DNA of 49,018 nt, from positions 1-49,018 of the forward strand of contig WRHI01000007.1 in NCBI GenBank assembly GCA_009783315.1. The letters run 5' to 3'. How positions within the stretch are numbered: the first letter of the stretch is position 1; each line of letters opens with the position of its first letter. The position numbers and the translations under genes were made by a program. Below the pieces are notes generated by a model. It did not search any database. It was given only the letters and a program-made list of their open reading frames with translations, and was not told the origin of the DNA. This document shows, piece after piece, positions 8,279 through 17,119 of this stretch. This stretch comes from Peptococcaceae bacterium. Lineage in GTDB: Bacteria > Bacillota > Desulfitobacteriia > Desulfitobacteriales > Syntrophobotulaceae.

Positions 8279-10024
8279 TCAACTGATCAAGTGTTGCACC
8301 GGCGCTAAGAACGCCCTCTCAACCCGCTCTCGCAGCTCAGCATCCTCCCCATCACTCTTCAACGAATAATAGAACTTAATCTTAGGCTCCGTCCCCGACG
8401 GCCGCACCATCACAAAGCCGCCACCCTCCAACGAAAACCGCAGCACATCGGCATTGGGTAATTGAATAACCGACTCCGTCCCCAGCAACAGATTCCGCGC
8501 AACACACGCCTGATAATCCTCGATCCGCTCGATCCTTCGCCCCGCCAACTCGGACAGCGTACTCCCCCGCATAATTCGCATAATCTCATCCATCGTTTGG
8601 CGGCCATTATGTCCCGTCAGTGTAATCGACCGTTGGGTATCATCATAAAACCCATACCGCTCATGCAGATTCTCCAGAACCTCCCACAACGACTTCCCTT
8701 CCACACACTTATAATAAAGGGCCGCCTCACAGAGCAATACCGCCGCCCCCACCGCATCCTTATCCCTGGCATACACCCCGGCTAAATACCCTAAACTCTC
8801 TTCAAATCCCAACAAAAAACGCCCATGTCCTCTGCGTTCCATCTCCAAAATCTGTTCCCCAATAAACTTGAACCCCACATGCACATTCCGCACCTCAACC
8901 CCGGCGTCCCGACCAACCGTTTCCGCCAAATCTGTGCTGGCAATCGTCTTAATGACCACCGCGTCCTCCGGCAACCGCCCTAAAGCACGCAACCGCTCAA
9001 TCAAATAATTCATCAACAAAATCCCGATCTGATTCCCGGTAAACCCCCGATACGCTCCATTCGCGTCCCGAACACATAGCCCAAGCCGGTCGGCGTCCGG
9101 GTCACTGATCAACACAACATCAGCCTCGTGATCCCGCGCCAACGCCAGCGCCATCGCAAACGCCGCCGGATCTTCTGGATTCGGTACTCGCACTGTTGGA
9201 AAACTTCCGTCAGGCAGCTCCTGCTCCTCAACAACGTGAACTCGCGAAAACCCGGCCCGCGCCAACATACGCCGCACCGGCACATTCCCCGTCCCATGCA
9301 ACGGCGAATAAACAACGCAAAGCTCGTGACCTCGCGCGCGAACAAACTCCGGGGCAACCAAAGTCCCTTCAACAGCCCGCAGATAAAGCTCATCTATTTC
9401 CGCGCCAATAATCGTACACTTATCTTCCCAGCTCCCCGGCGCCGGCACATCCACCAACCAGCTATCCCGTTCGCGCATCCGCCGCAAAATCTCCTCCGCC
9501 TTTTGCGCCCCCACTTGGCAGCCGTCCTCCCAATACACCTTATAGCCATTATGCTCCTGGGGATTATGGCTGGCCGTAATCATCACCCCGGCAATAGCCT
9601 TCAACTCCCGCACAGCAAAAGACAACTCCGGCGTCGGTCGCAGCGCGTCAAACAAATAAGAGCGGATCCCATTCGCCGCCAACACCCTGGCCGTCTCCCG
9701 GGCAAAATCGTCAGAAAAATGCCGGCAATCATAAGCGATCACCACACCCCGGTCACAAGCCCCAGCCTCCGCTTCCTTAATCGTGTCACTAAGAGCCTGC
9801 GACACCCGCCGCACAACATAGACATTCATCCGGTTGCTGCCAATACCGATAACCCCACGCAACCCCGCTGTACCGAACTCCAAATCTGTATAAAACCGGT
9901 CAAAAACCTCCTCATCCGCCGCCGTCAAAGCGCTCAGCTCCAAACGAGTATCCTCATCAAAATAACTGTCCTCACTCCACAATCGGTAAAGCGCCGCAAT
10001 TCTTTCCGCGGTTTTTTCATCCAT
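8279..10024 (-). CDS. pgcA: Phosphoglucomutase/phosphomannomutase (alpha-D-phosphohexomutase)
   Basis: Interconverts glucose-6-phosphate and glucose-1-phosphate, the entry to ADP-glucose and glycogen synthesis. At 581 aa it has the length of Bacillus PgcA-type enzymes. Visible features: phosphoserine loop TASHNP (Ser152), metal loop DPDADR (308-313), sugar-binding GFEES, and C-terminal phosphate-binding RPSGTEPKIK. The ATG at 10024 has GAGGGG 8 nt upstream; another ATG at 10030 is too close to that site. It is divergent from glucokinase. The terminal codons run into repeat-like sequence (CAGTTGACAG). Confidence 0.95.
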   Translation of the reverse strand: MDEKTAERIAALYRLWSEDSYFDEDTRLELSALTAADEEVFDRFYTDLEFGTAGLRGVIGIGSNRMNVYVVRRVSQALSDTIKEAEAGACDRGVVIAYDCRHFSDDFARETARVLAANGIRSYLFDALRPTPELSFAVRELKAIAGVMITASHNPQEHNGYKVYWEDGCQVGAQKAEEILRRMRERDSWLVDVPAPGSWEDKCTIIGAEIDELYLRAVEGTLVAPEFVRARGHELCVVYSPLHGTGNVPVRRMLARAGFSRVHVVEEQELPDGSFPTVRVPNPEDPAAFAMALALARDHEADVVLISDPDADRLGLCVRDANGAYRGFTGNQIGILLMNYLIERLRALGRLPEDAVVIKTIASTDLAETVGRDAGVEVRNVHVGFKFIGEQILEMERRGHGRFLLGFEESLGYLAGVYARDKDAVGAAVLLCEAALYYKCVEGKSLWEVLENLHERYGFYDDTQRSITLTGHNGRQTMDEIMRIMRGSTLSELAGRRIERIEDYQACVARNLLLGTESVIQLPNADVLRFSLEGGGFVMVRPSGTEPKIKFYYSLKSDGEDAELRERVERAFLAPVQHLIS

Positions 10025-10132
10025 GACCATGACCCCTCTCTTTCTCAGGTGTAATCTTAATCCCCCGCTAAAAACCCATGTGTTGCTCTTCCATTCTGTA
10101 TTATATAACCTTTGCAAAAATCCTTCGAGGAA

Positions 10133-10161
10133 TTCGCTTATCAGCAACAATAAGGTATAAT
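10133..10161 (+). promoter_or_regulatory. Putative sigma-A promoter of glucokinase
   Basis: TATAAT at 10156-10161 with a weak TTCGCT -35 box 17 nt upstream. Between it and the start codon lie three period-7 near-repeats (ATTCGCA, GTTCGTA, GTTCGAG). Confidence 0.5.
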
Positions 10162-10215
10162 AGACAAAGTCGAAGAACAGGAAAAGATTCGCAGTTCGTA
10201 GTTCGAGGTGACAAA

Positions 10216-11235
10216 ATGATCTTAGCCGTCGACATCGGCGGAACCAAAACATACGCCGCCCTTTTTCCAGCATCCCCGCAAGACGCCTCCTGGCGCCCCT
10301 CTCATACAGCGCGTTGGCCCAGCAAAGAGTTCCGGTTCGAGCTTATTAATGATTTTCTTCGCGCCAATCCCTCCCCGCCCATCCAGGCCGCAGGCTTCAG
10401 CCTAGCCGGGCCCATCGTCGGCGACCAATGCCGTTTGGTCAACTTAGATAGAACCCTGGATCTCTCATCCGTACGCCGCGAGCTGCCCCAGACAGATCGG
10501 ATCGTTTTTGCCAACGACCTCGTCGCCACAGCCCACAGCCTCAGCGTTCTGCCCGCCTCTTCCTTCATCCGCCTGACCGAACATCTTCCCCCTTTGCTGA
10601 CACCCGAATTTCGAGACAACCCGAGACGCCCCTATCCCGTCGCCGTTATAGCTCTCGGCACCGGTCTCGGCCAATCCCTCCTCATATCCCCAGAACAAGC
10701 CTTAAGCTCAGAAGGCGCCCACGCCGACTTCGCGCCAGGTACGGAACAGCAGACAAGATTATGGCGTTTTCTGAAAAGCCAATTCGGTCATGTCAGCTAC
10801 GAACGCCTGCTCTCAGGACCGGGACTATGCAATATCTATTCCTTCCTAGCCCAGGAAAATCCTGCCGATACCGCAACAACGTCGATATCATCACAGGCAG
10901 CCGCCCCAACGCCGCCGGAAATCACATCCCGCGCGCTGAACGGCACATGCCCCTTATGCCAGGCCGCACTGGCTCTCTTCATTGACATCCTCGGCGCTCA
11001 AGCCGGCAACCTGGCCTTACAAACCATGTCACTGGGCGGCGTCTGTCTGGCCGGCGGCATTATCCCGCATATCCTTCCTGCGCTCCGACAGAAGAGATTA
11101 CGCCGGGCGTTTTTGGACAAAGGCCGCTTTCGCAGCGTTCTTCAGCCAGTCCCCATCGCGGCTGTTTGTGATGATCAAGCCGCCCTTTGGGGAGCGGCAA
11201 AAATGGCTTTGAACATCTGCAACGAGCAAAGATGA
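10216..11235 (+). CDS. glk: Glucokinase (Glk family)
   Basis: Phosphorylates glucose to G6P with ATP. The N-terminal phosphate loop is DIGGTKT (6-12); the FANDL motif carries the likely catalytic base Asp101; the family motif is EGAHADFAP (166-174, usually EGGHxDFAP), followed by SGPGLCNIY. These place it in the E. coli Glk-type family rather than the ROK family. It has 339 aa. ATG 10216 follows GAGGTGACAAA. With pgcA and the PGI-like gene nearby it feeds the glycogen genes. It is convergent with the lipoprotein gene at 11466. Confidence 0.92.
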   Translation: MILAVDIGGTKTYAALFPASPQDASWRPSHTARWPSKEFRFELINDFLRANPSPPIQAAGFSLAGPIVGDQCRLVNLDRTLDLSSVRRELPQTDRIVFANDLVATAHSLSVLPASSFIRLTEHLPPLLTPEFRDNPRRPYPVAVIALGTGLGQSLLISPEQALSSEGAHADFAPGTEQQTRLWRFLKSQFGHVSYERLLSGPGLCNIYSFLAQENPADTATTSISSQAAAPTPPEITSRALNGTCPLCQAALALFIDILGAQAGNLALQTMSLGGVCLAGGIIPHILPALRQKRLRRAFLDKGRFRSVLQPVPIAAVCDDQAALWGAAKMALNICNEQR

Positions 11236-11394
11236 CAAAGACACCGATGGAACAACACCCGTATCGGCAGAATATAAGATTTATGTACCCTTTGTTCACA
11301 TGAAGCCGCTTAGAAAGCCTCACAAGAGCTTATAGAAGCAAGCAATAGACTGATGCAACGGTGTACCCACGCCAACCAAGCATCCGCGTCCTGC

Positions 11395-11416
11395 ACCGCT
11401 GATATCCATCAGCGGT
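11395..11416. other. Perfect 9-bp stem-loop between convergent genes
   Basis: ACCGCTGAT and ATCAGCGGT flank a 4-nt loop (ATCC). No T-run follows on either strand, so it is not a classical intrinsic terminator, although it lies between the 3' ends of glk and the lipoprotein gene. Confidence 0.6.
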
Positions 11417-11465
11417 AAGACGTCGCAAGGCAATAAGCGTTTTAGGCTTGACAGAAACCCTCTCT

Positions 11466-11972
11466 TTATTCACTCCACTCCACATCACATATCGTTCTCG
11501 ACATCTCACGCATCAACACAGCGCCGCCCTCAGCAGCCTCCCAGGGATAATTGATCTGAACCTCAAAAGCCTTGACCTTCAAGGAGACGCGCCTATAATT
11601 GGCCATAGGAGTAACCCCGTATTCTCCTTCAGATTCTGAAATTGGATTCAAGGGATCGACTTCATAGATCTTCAGAAAGATCCCCGGATTAATCCCCGTT
11701 CCCTCTTTAGGCACGACAAGATCAAACCAGCTGGAATCCTGAAGTTCATAATCCGGCAACAGATAGATCCCATATCCTTTATTGCTGATGGCCAAAGTCC
11801 CTGTGAAAACCTCCTCCTCACCCTCGCGTCTGACCATAATCTCCTTTTCATCAGGCAACGTAATGACTTTGGCGGCCGGTTCGGGCGCATCCTGTATAGC
11901 TTCTTTCGAGCAAGCGGCTAACATCAAAACAGCCAGCAACACACCCAAAACAAGAAACAACCTCATTCTCAT
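11466..11972 (-). CDS. Putative lipoprotein, unknown function
   Basis: The N-terminus is a lipoprotein signal peptide: MRMR, a hydrophobic core LFLVLGVLLAVLMLAA, then Cys followed by Ser, cleaved before the Cys. The mature part (about 148 aa) is probably an extracytoplasmic beta-rich domain (GTLAISNKGYGIYLLPDY, DLVVPKEGTG). The ATG at 11972 follows AAGGGGG. It is last in the minus-strand run from DUF89 through the PGI-like gene, 115 nt after the latter. I know of no family assignment. Confidence 0.8.
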   Translation of the reverse strand: MRMRLFLVLGVLLAVLMLAACSKEAIQDAPEPAAKVITLPDEKEIMVRREGEEEVFTGTLAISNKGYGIYLLPDYELQDSSWFDLVVPKEGTGINPGIFLKIYEVDPLNPISESEGEYGVTPMANYRRVSLKVKAFEVQINYPWEAAEGGAVLMREMSRTICDVEWSE

Positions 11973-12087
11973 TATTGAATCCCCCTTCCCATTTTGCATT
12001 AATCTGTTACATAAGTCTTTCACCACAGGTCCAATATGTCAATGGATTATTTAGCCAATTCTTGATCTTCAATTGCCCTTTAGCCCC

Positions 12088-13722
12088 TCAACCATCAAGA
12101 CACAACCCCGCGTCAAGGCGCTCTCCTCCCCGCACTCTCTCAGCCACCTGTGCCAGCATAGCCGCCGACCGCTCCCGCACGAATTTCACCTCCGGATTGG
12201 ATCCCGGATCGATCCCCATCAACCGCGAGTAAATAAAAGTTACATCGGCAAAAATCTGCCCCAACACCGCCGACAGCCGCAAAGACGGCGCCCCCGGAAC
12301 CTCAATCAGCATGGCCGGCATAACCTCCGCGAACCTCTTATAATTGGCCATAGCCAGAACAACTTCCTCGTCCCCATAATGCAACCCGCCGTGGGCCGGA
12401 TTAATCGGGTCGATAACCTCCGAAACCATCGAACTCCGCCGCCGATCCCTCATATCCGTTCTCAGCAGAAAGATTCCCATCTTCGTCAGCCGGTTCCCCA
12501 GAACTCCCTCAACATTCATATGCGAATCCCGCGGCAACCCAAAGAACCCAGACATCAGCAAATCATTACCGCCCTTATTAACTCCCTCGTTCCAGAACTG
12601 AATCAACTGATCCGCCAGCAAAGACAACACCTTATCATTGCAGCCAAAATAGATGAAATTCTTCCCCAGCAACTTCTGCCAAACAAAAATAAACTTAGCC
12701 ATAACAAAAGGCAATGAATTCTGATCGGCAAGATCATACCCCCGCACCGCCCCATCAATATCACGCCAATACCGCTCAACATCCATGCCCGCAATAAACA
12801 TCGGCGCCAGCAGAATCGGCGTCTTATTGCGCCCATACCGGCCCGACACCTGATCCGGCAAAGACAATGTCAGATTCCCATCCCGCTTGGCGATATCGAA
12901 CAACGGTCCGCTGTTGGAAAAAACAATGCGTTTCGCTTCTCGGGGCGTATACTCATGGATTTTTACAGTCTCCTCCGTTAAACTGCTGCGGGAAAACTCT
13001 ACGAACAAAGTGTTGTCAACCTCAGCATCCTCCGGCAAAAGGGACAAATCCCGCGGCGAATTAATCACAAACCATCGCAGCCGCCGCCCAGGATCAGCGT
13101 TGTTCAGCGAAGCCACAAAATGCGTAAACTGCTCATTGGCGCCGATCCCCGTCGTAACCAGATACCTGGGACCCCCCCCCGCAAACAGCCTATCAACCTC
13201 AGCCTCAATCCCCGGCGCCACATCCTTCATAAACCCATCGAAATAAGCCAACACATCATCCCGATACAACTTCACAAACGGATTCGCGGCAAACCCGGCC
13301 GGCACCTTGGCAAACAACTTAACCAGCGAATCCCGCAATCCCTCGTCCAAAGCAATCGGCCCATTCACCCCCGCGCTGAACCGCACAGAGAACAGCTCCG
13401 GCTCAGGGCTGAGCCCGTCCGGATCCTCACACAGATAAAAGGACGCTGCCCCTATCACCTGACCATCCGTCGCTCGCCCAGCCGCCCCCTCTGCCGACTT
13501 CATCTTATGCAACTGCACCAAATCGGACAACCCGCACTCAGAAAGATCCTCTTCAATATCCTTCCCGGATAACCGAAAAACCTCCGCCAGATTGTTAATC
13601 AACGTTTCCATCGAAAGCGCCGTCTTCATGGCATTCGCCACAGCCCCAACCTCAACATGTTTGTCAGGATGACGCTTCATCAAACTATCTACAAGGGAAG
13701 GGAAAAAATAGTCAGCAGCCAC
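12088..13722 (-). CDS. Divergent glucose-6-phosphate isomerase-like (SIS fold) protein
   Basis: About 544 aa. The order of segments follows PGI: TLFVEFSRSSLTEET in place of the usual FxxxSKSGTTxET; LPDQVSGRYG in place of the DxxGGRFS signature; then GKNFIYFGCNDKV, LADQLIQFWNEG and HMNVEGVLGN. The strict PGI signatures are degenerate, so this may be a diverged G6P isomerase or a related sugar-phosphate isomerase. GTG 13722 has GGAGG 9 nt upstream; an ATG at 13728 is only 3 nt from the same site. Its neighbours (glk, pgcA, DUF89) support a sugar-phosphate role. Confidence 0.7.
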   Translation of the reverse strand: MAADYFFPSLVDSLMKRHPDKHVEVGAVANAMKTALSMETLINNLAEVFRLSGKDIEEDLSECGLSDLVQLHKMKSAEGAAGRATDGQVIGAASFYLCEDPDGLSPEPELFSVRFSAGVNGPIALDEGLRDSLVKLFAKVPAGFAANPFVKLYRDDVLAYFDGFMKDVAPGIEAEVDRLFAGGGPRYLVTTGIGANEQFTHFVASLNNADPGRRLRWFVINSPRDLSLLPEDAEVDNTLFVEFSRSSLTEETVKIHEYTPREAKRIVFSNSGPLFDIAKRDGNLTLSLPDQVSGRYGRNKTPILLAPMFIAGMDVERYWRDIDGAVRGYDLADQNSLPFVMAKFIFVWQKLLGKNFIYFGCNDKVLSLLADQLIQFWNEGVNKGGNDLLMSGFFGLPRDSHMNVEGVLGNRLTKMGIFLLRTDMRDRRRSSMVSEVIDPINPAHGGLHYGDEEVVLAMANYKRFAEVMPAMLIEVPGAPSLRLSAVLGQIFADVTFIYSRLMGIDPGSNPEVKFVRERSAAMLAQVAERVRGGERLDAGLCLDG

Positions 13723-13955
13723 ACACATCCACCTCCAAAAAAATATAACGGACACAAGTCATCCAAAACCCACTCAATGCTAATCCTCAATGACCCACAA
13801 CGATCACCCGCAACCGAACCGGCTCTAAATGCCGTCCAACCAATACTCCGCCAATCCAACTGGTCTATTGGCTTGGCAAGGTCCTGGCTATAGCTTACCC
13901 AAAAACCAGCCAAAGAGCATCCAAAAAGCACCGCAAGCCAAGAGCCTTTCCCCAC

Positions 13956-14738
13956 TCAACTCACCAACTGCTCCAAAACAGTGACATCAACCTGCTTACT
14001 TGCCGCCTGCAACCGGGCAAACTCCCTCATAAAAACCTCCGACAACTCCGTCAGCAGCTCAAGATTCCCGCTGTCTGCCACAATAGCCGGCGTGAAATCA
14101 TCCCCCTTAAAAACCGTCGAAGAATCAAAAATATAATACGGCTGAAAGGAACACCACAAAGGTCTGCCGTTTTTGCTGGCAATGTAAGAAGCGCGGATCG
14201 TCGGCGGAATATCCGATATATAGAGCCTTACACTTTCTTCATGAAAAAGAGACTCCATGGCCGCCATCAAATTCACCCGATCCCTTTCGTTATCAATAAT
14301 TCTTGCCTGAGGCGAACAGATAATCACCTCCAGGCTGTCATAACGATAATGTCTGGGTATGTTAACAAGAAGCCTGCCGAACATACTTGTCCCATAACAA
14401 ATCACCTTAATCACCTCGGCGTTATTCTGTTTGACAATCTCCGAAATCTTGTTGTAGACAATATATTTATTTTCCGGAAATATTATGCTTTCCTCCGGAT
14501 CCTTACTCTGATAATCCCTCCTGATAAAAAACGTATTCAGCAGAATCTGAATCATAATCGCCGACAAAGAAATATAGAATCCCTTGTCGCATAGCCAAAC
14601 AATCGTATACTGCGGGTCAAACACATTCATAACCACAACACAGACAATATTGAAAAAACATGTGAGAGCGATGGAGATAACACCTGTACCATAACGAAGC
14701 ATTCTTTCGACGAAGCCATTTTTCTTACTCATATCCAA
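13956..14738 (-). CDS. Two-TM membrane protein with cytoplasmic domain, unknown
   Basis: 260 aa. Two membrane helices lie at about 16-38 (VISIALTCFFNIVCVVVMNV) and 50-70 (FYISLSAIMIQILLNTFFI). A soluble domain of about 185 residues follows, with IKVICYGTSMFGRLLVNIP and LEVIICSPQARI. I do not recognise the domain. TTG 14738 has GGGAAGG upstream at 5-6 nt; an in-frame ATG at 14732 is also possible. It lies 48 nt downstream of the DUF89 gene and 233 nt upstream of the PGI-like gene, probably in one transcript. The layout suggests a membrane sensor or effector, which is inference only. Confidence 0.7.
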   Translation of the reverse strand: MDMSKKNGFVERMLRYGTGVISIALTCFFNIVCVVVMNVFDPQYTIVWLCDKGFYISLSAIMIQILLNTFFIRRDYQSKDPEESIIFPENKYIVYNKISEIVKQNNAEVIKVICYGTSMFGRLLVNIPRHYRYDSLEVIICSPQARIIDNERDRVNLMAAMESLFHEESVRLYISDIPPTIRASYIASKNGRPLWCSFQPYYIFDSSTVFKGDDFTPAIVADSGNLELLTELSEVFMREFARLQAASKQVDVTVLEQLVS

Positions 14739-14786
14739 CGCATCCTTCCCTGAATTATGAACTGCTGCCTCAACTGCTGTGGACGT

Positions 14787-16157
14787 TCAACCAAGCCGGG
14801 CCAATTTTTCCTCCAGCATAGCTATTTCACAGTATAGAGGTTCCTTGCCGCCGGATAAACCCCTCGCCAGTTTTCTTAGACTGGCAAGCTCCTTAACAAG
14901 TGTCGACGCCGACGCCAACGCCAGCCTTCTTTTATGATCAGACAAAGTGCTCATCTCTCCGGGCCGCTTACCCCAAAAAGCGTAGCGCCCCTTCGCCAGT
15001 TTAAACAACAGAATTGGCTGTACCCGCGCATCCAGACCCGTCACAATCTCACTCAGAGACCTGCAGACCACATACGCCGAATACATATCCTTCATAACGC
15101 CGCCCTGGAGCATTTCATGCATACGGCACCCCTTCACCACAATCAAATCAGCCGCCAACATTCCGTCCAAACACGCCACCGACATCTTGCGCAGATTGGC
15201 CGATCCCATCTTGGGGCCCTTTCGCGCCACAACCAGTCTACCTCCTTTATATTTCTCCCTCAGATCCGCAAACAACGGATCACGCAAAACTTTCAGCACC
15301 CCTCGCCAGGACATATCGTTGCCAAAAGATCCGTTCTTGGGAATCAGTTCCACCGTTAAACCCGGATAAACATCAAGCGTTCTGTTAATAAAAACCAAAT
15401 CGAGATAAGACTCAATATAATCGTCAGTCAGCCAAGCGATTCTGCCGCATTGGGCTAGATCCGCCTCAAACTGATCCCACTCAAAAAAGGGATAGGCCGA
15501 CCTTTGGACCGTCTCCAAAAGGCTGTCCAGCAAACGGGCAGCTGCCTCCACCGGATCTATGTCTAAGAACTCCTTCATAGCAATCCCCTGATTGACGTAA
15601 GGCGAAGACGCCGAAGGGGCGCCCTTAAGATCCAGCCCGGACAACCCGCCGGCGATAGACAGCTTCAACACAACTTCCCTGCTCAGACCCATTTCCCCCA
15701 TCCGTTTAATCACAAAAGGCATCATCTCAGCCGCCAACCCGTTAAACTTTCGGGCGCAATCCACATCGGTATCCAGCTGACCGTACAAAGTGAACCCGAC
15801 GACATTTCTGATAATATCAACGAATTCCTGGTTATAAATAAGCTCCTCAACACAGCAGCCGCCTATAGAATACCTCAGCAACATGTGCAAATTAGCACGC
15901 GAAGACTCAAAAAGCTCGTTCTCAGCGAAATCCGGTAACCCCAGCTTGCTCACAACATCAAGCAGCAGATCATCAATCCACTGGTCATAACCTACATCGC
16001 TAAAGTAAGGCATCGGACAACCGCGTCTCTTCTCAGCAACGCTGAATGTCTGAGGAACAAAACCGTCCTTAATTAATGCGTGGCCGTCAACCTCGCGATA
16101 ATCACACAAGAACTCATGGAGATTTTGCCGTATCAAATCTTCACTTAAGATATGCAT
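14787..16157 (-). CDS. DUF89/ARMT1-like (damage-control phosphatase family) protein
   Basis: 456 aa. The C-terminal half carries the DUF89 pattern: LTDDYIESYLDL where the family has D-N-x-G-E-xxx-D, then LTVELIPKNGSFGNDMSW, then ADLIVVKGCRMHEML where the family has ADLxIxKGxGNxE. DUF89 proteins are metal-dependent phosphatases acting on damaged or side-product sugar phosphates. Asp in place of the usual Asn in the first motif is a notable change. The N-terminal ~200 residues are helical and unlike typical family members. ATG 16157 has AAGGGG upstream. It sits with sugar-phosphate genes, consistent with metabolite repair. Confidence 0.65.
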   Translation of the reverse strand: MHILSEDLIRQNLHEFLCDYREVDGHALIKDGFVPQTFSVAEKRRGCPMPYFSDVGYDQWIDDLLLDVVSKLGLPDFAENELFESSRANLHMLLRYSIGGCCVEELIYNQEFVDIIRNVVGFTLYGQLDTDVDCARKFNGLAAEMMPFVIKRMGEMGLSREVVLKLSIAGGLSGLDLKGAPSASSPYVNQGIAMKEFLDIDPVEAAARLLDSLLETVQRSAYPFFEWDQFEADLAQCGRIAWLTDDYIESYLDLVFINRTLDVYPGLTVELIPKNGSFGNDMSWRGVLKVLRDPLFADLREKYKGGRLVVARKGPKMGSANLRKMSVACLDGMLAADLIVVKGCRMHEMLQGGVMKDMYSAYVVCRSLSEIVTGLDARVQPILLFKLAKGRYAFWGKRPGEMSTLSDHKRRLALASASTLVKELASLRKLARGLSGGKEPLYCEIAMLEEKLARLG

Positions 16158-16175
16158 TGGACCACCCCTTTGGGC

Positions 16176-16226
16176 GGGATTCGGGATTCGGGATTCGAGG
16201 CTCGAACACCGTACACCGTACACCCG
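16176..16226. repeat. Two adjacent heptanucleotide arrays: GGGATTC x3 and CACCGTA x2
   Basis: GGGATTC at 16176-16196 is followed by CACCGTA at 16207-16220. Both have a period of 7 but unrelated units. They lie directly upstream of the DUF89 gene start. Confidence 0.85.
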
Positions 16227-16387
16227 AATTATAGCATACGCCATGGGGATAAGTCACATAAATGGCCACAATTGACAGAAGCATAATCGATAGCCGGAAG
16301 TTCTTTACATTTTCTTGGTATTGGTAGCTTTTCTGCCCAGCAAGTTCCTGTCAACTGATGATACCATGAACACCCTAACATAGGCGC

Positions 16388-16996
16388 CTATGGTTTTATG
16401 AGTTCCGCACCACATTCCGAACAGGTGCCGGCCCCAATGTCCACAAATCGTCGGCATTTGGCGCAGGGGATTTCACTGTCGCCCGATTTATCATATTTCT
16501 CATAATAATTCATTTTGGCATGAAATCGCACCTTGTCCCCCACGTTCAAATAACCATACCATGTTTGAGGTGACGCGTCTTCAAAGCCCTGATCCCAATG
16601 CTTTTTAATTTCTTTTCCATAATTTGTCTTGATAACAATTATATGACGATAGCGAATAGTTGTGACGCCGTTGTTTGGGTCACCATCCGAAATGCGTTTT
16701 ATTTTCTTCACAACAACCTCGCCTTCAAAATCATTTTGCAGGCGCTGCCTAATTGCCTTCACAATAAACCATATCTCAAGTATGATACTCAATACAACCG
16801 CGATAATCAGCGCACCGACACGTCCGCCAAGATTGTCAGTGAAAAACACCGCGATTTGGAAGGCCGCGATAAGGATAACAGGCAAGAGCATCATTGTCAG
16901 AAAGAGATTCTTCTGTTGTTTCCGCCCTGCGCTTTTCTCGAATTCTTCACGCTGCCGTTCGCTCAGGTTTTTGTAGCCAATCAAATCTGTTGACAT
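16388..16996 (-). CDS. Membrane protein with C-terminal zinc ribbon
   Basis: 202 aa. Two membrane helices at about 31-53 (FLTMMLLPVILIAAFQIAVFF) and 58-79 (VGALIIAVVLSIILEIWFIV). A beta-rich domain follows (TTIRYRHIIVIKTNYG), and the C-terminus has two Cys pairs (CAKC and CSEC) forming a likely zinc ribbon. ATG 16996 has GGAGG 9 nt upstream. The stop codon lies inside a perfect 14-bp palindrome (CATAGGCGCCTATG, 16379-16392). Function unknown. Confidence 0.8.
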   Translation of the reverse strand: MSTDLIGYKNLSERQREEFEKSAGRKQQKNLFLTMMLLPVILIAAFQIAVFFTDNLGGRVGALIIAVVLSIILEIWFIVKAIRQRLQNDFEGEVVVKKIKRISDGDPNNGVTTIRYRHIIVIKTNYGKEIKKHWDQGFEDASPQTWYGYLNVGDKVRFHAKMNYYEKYDKSGDSEIPCAKCRRFVDIGAGTCSECGAELIKP

Positions 16997-17076
16997 AGGG
17001 CTAGACCTCCAAGCAATTATGAGCTGCCTTTTATCGTTCCCCAATCACGAACAGGCATGCATCGTAGAGGTTGTTG

Positions 17077-17119
17077 CCCATTGTCCATTGTCCATTGTCA
17101 ATTGTCCATTGCCCATTGT
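17077..17119 (-). repeat. Heptanucleotide array (CAATGGA and variants) at the 3' end of the amylase-MalQ gene
   Basis: About six period-7 units, some variant (CAATGGG, CAATTGA). On the minus strand the array encodes the last residues (QWAMDN) and the TGA stop of the fusion gene. Confidence 0.9.

Noticed and set aside
10216-11235. ROK-family sugar kinase
   Set aside because: The motifs EGAHADFAP and SGPGLCNIY fit the E. coli Glk-type family, and the ROK zinc-binding Cys signature is absent.
13689-13955. 88-aa minus-strand open frame upstream of the PGI-like gene
   Set aside because: It overlaps the well-supported PGI-like start in another frame and has no good ribosome binding site.
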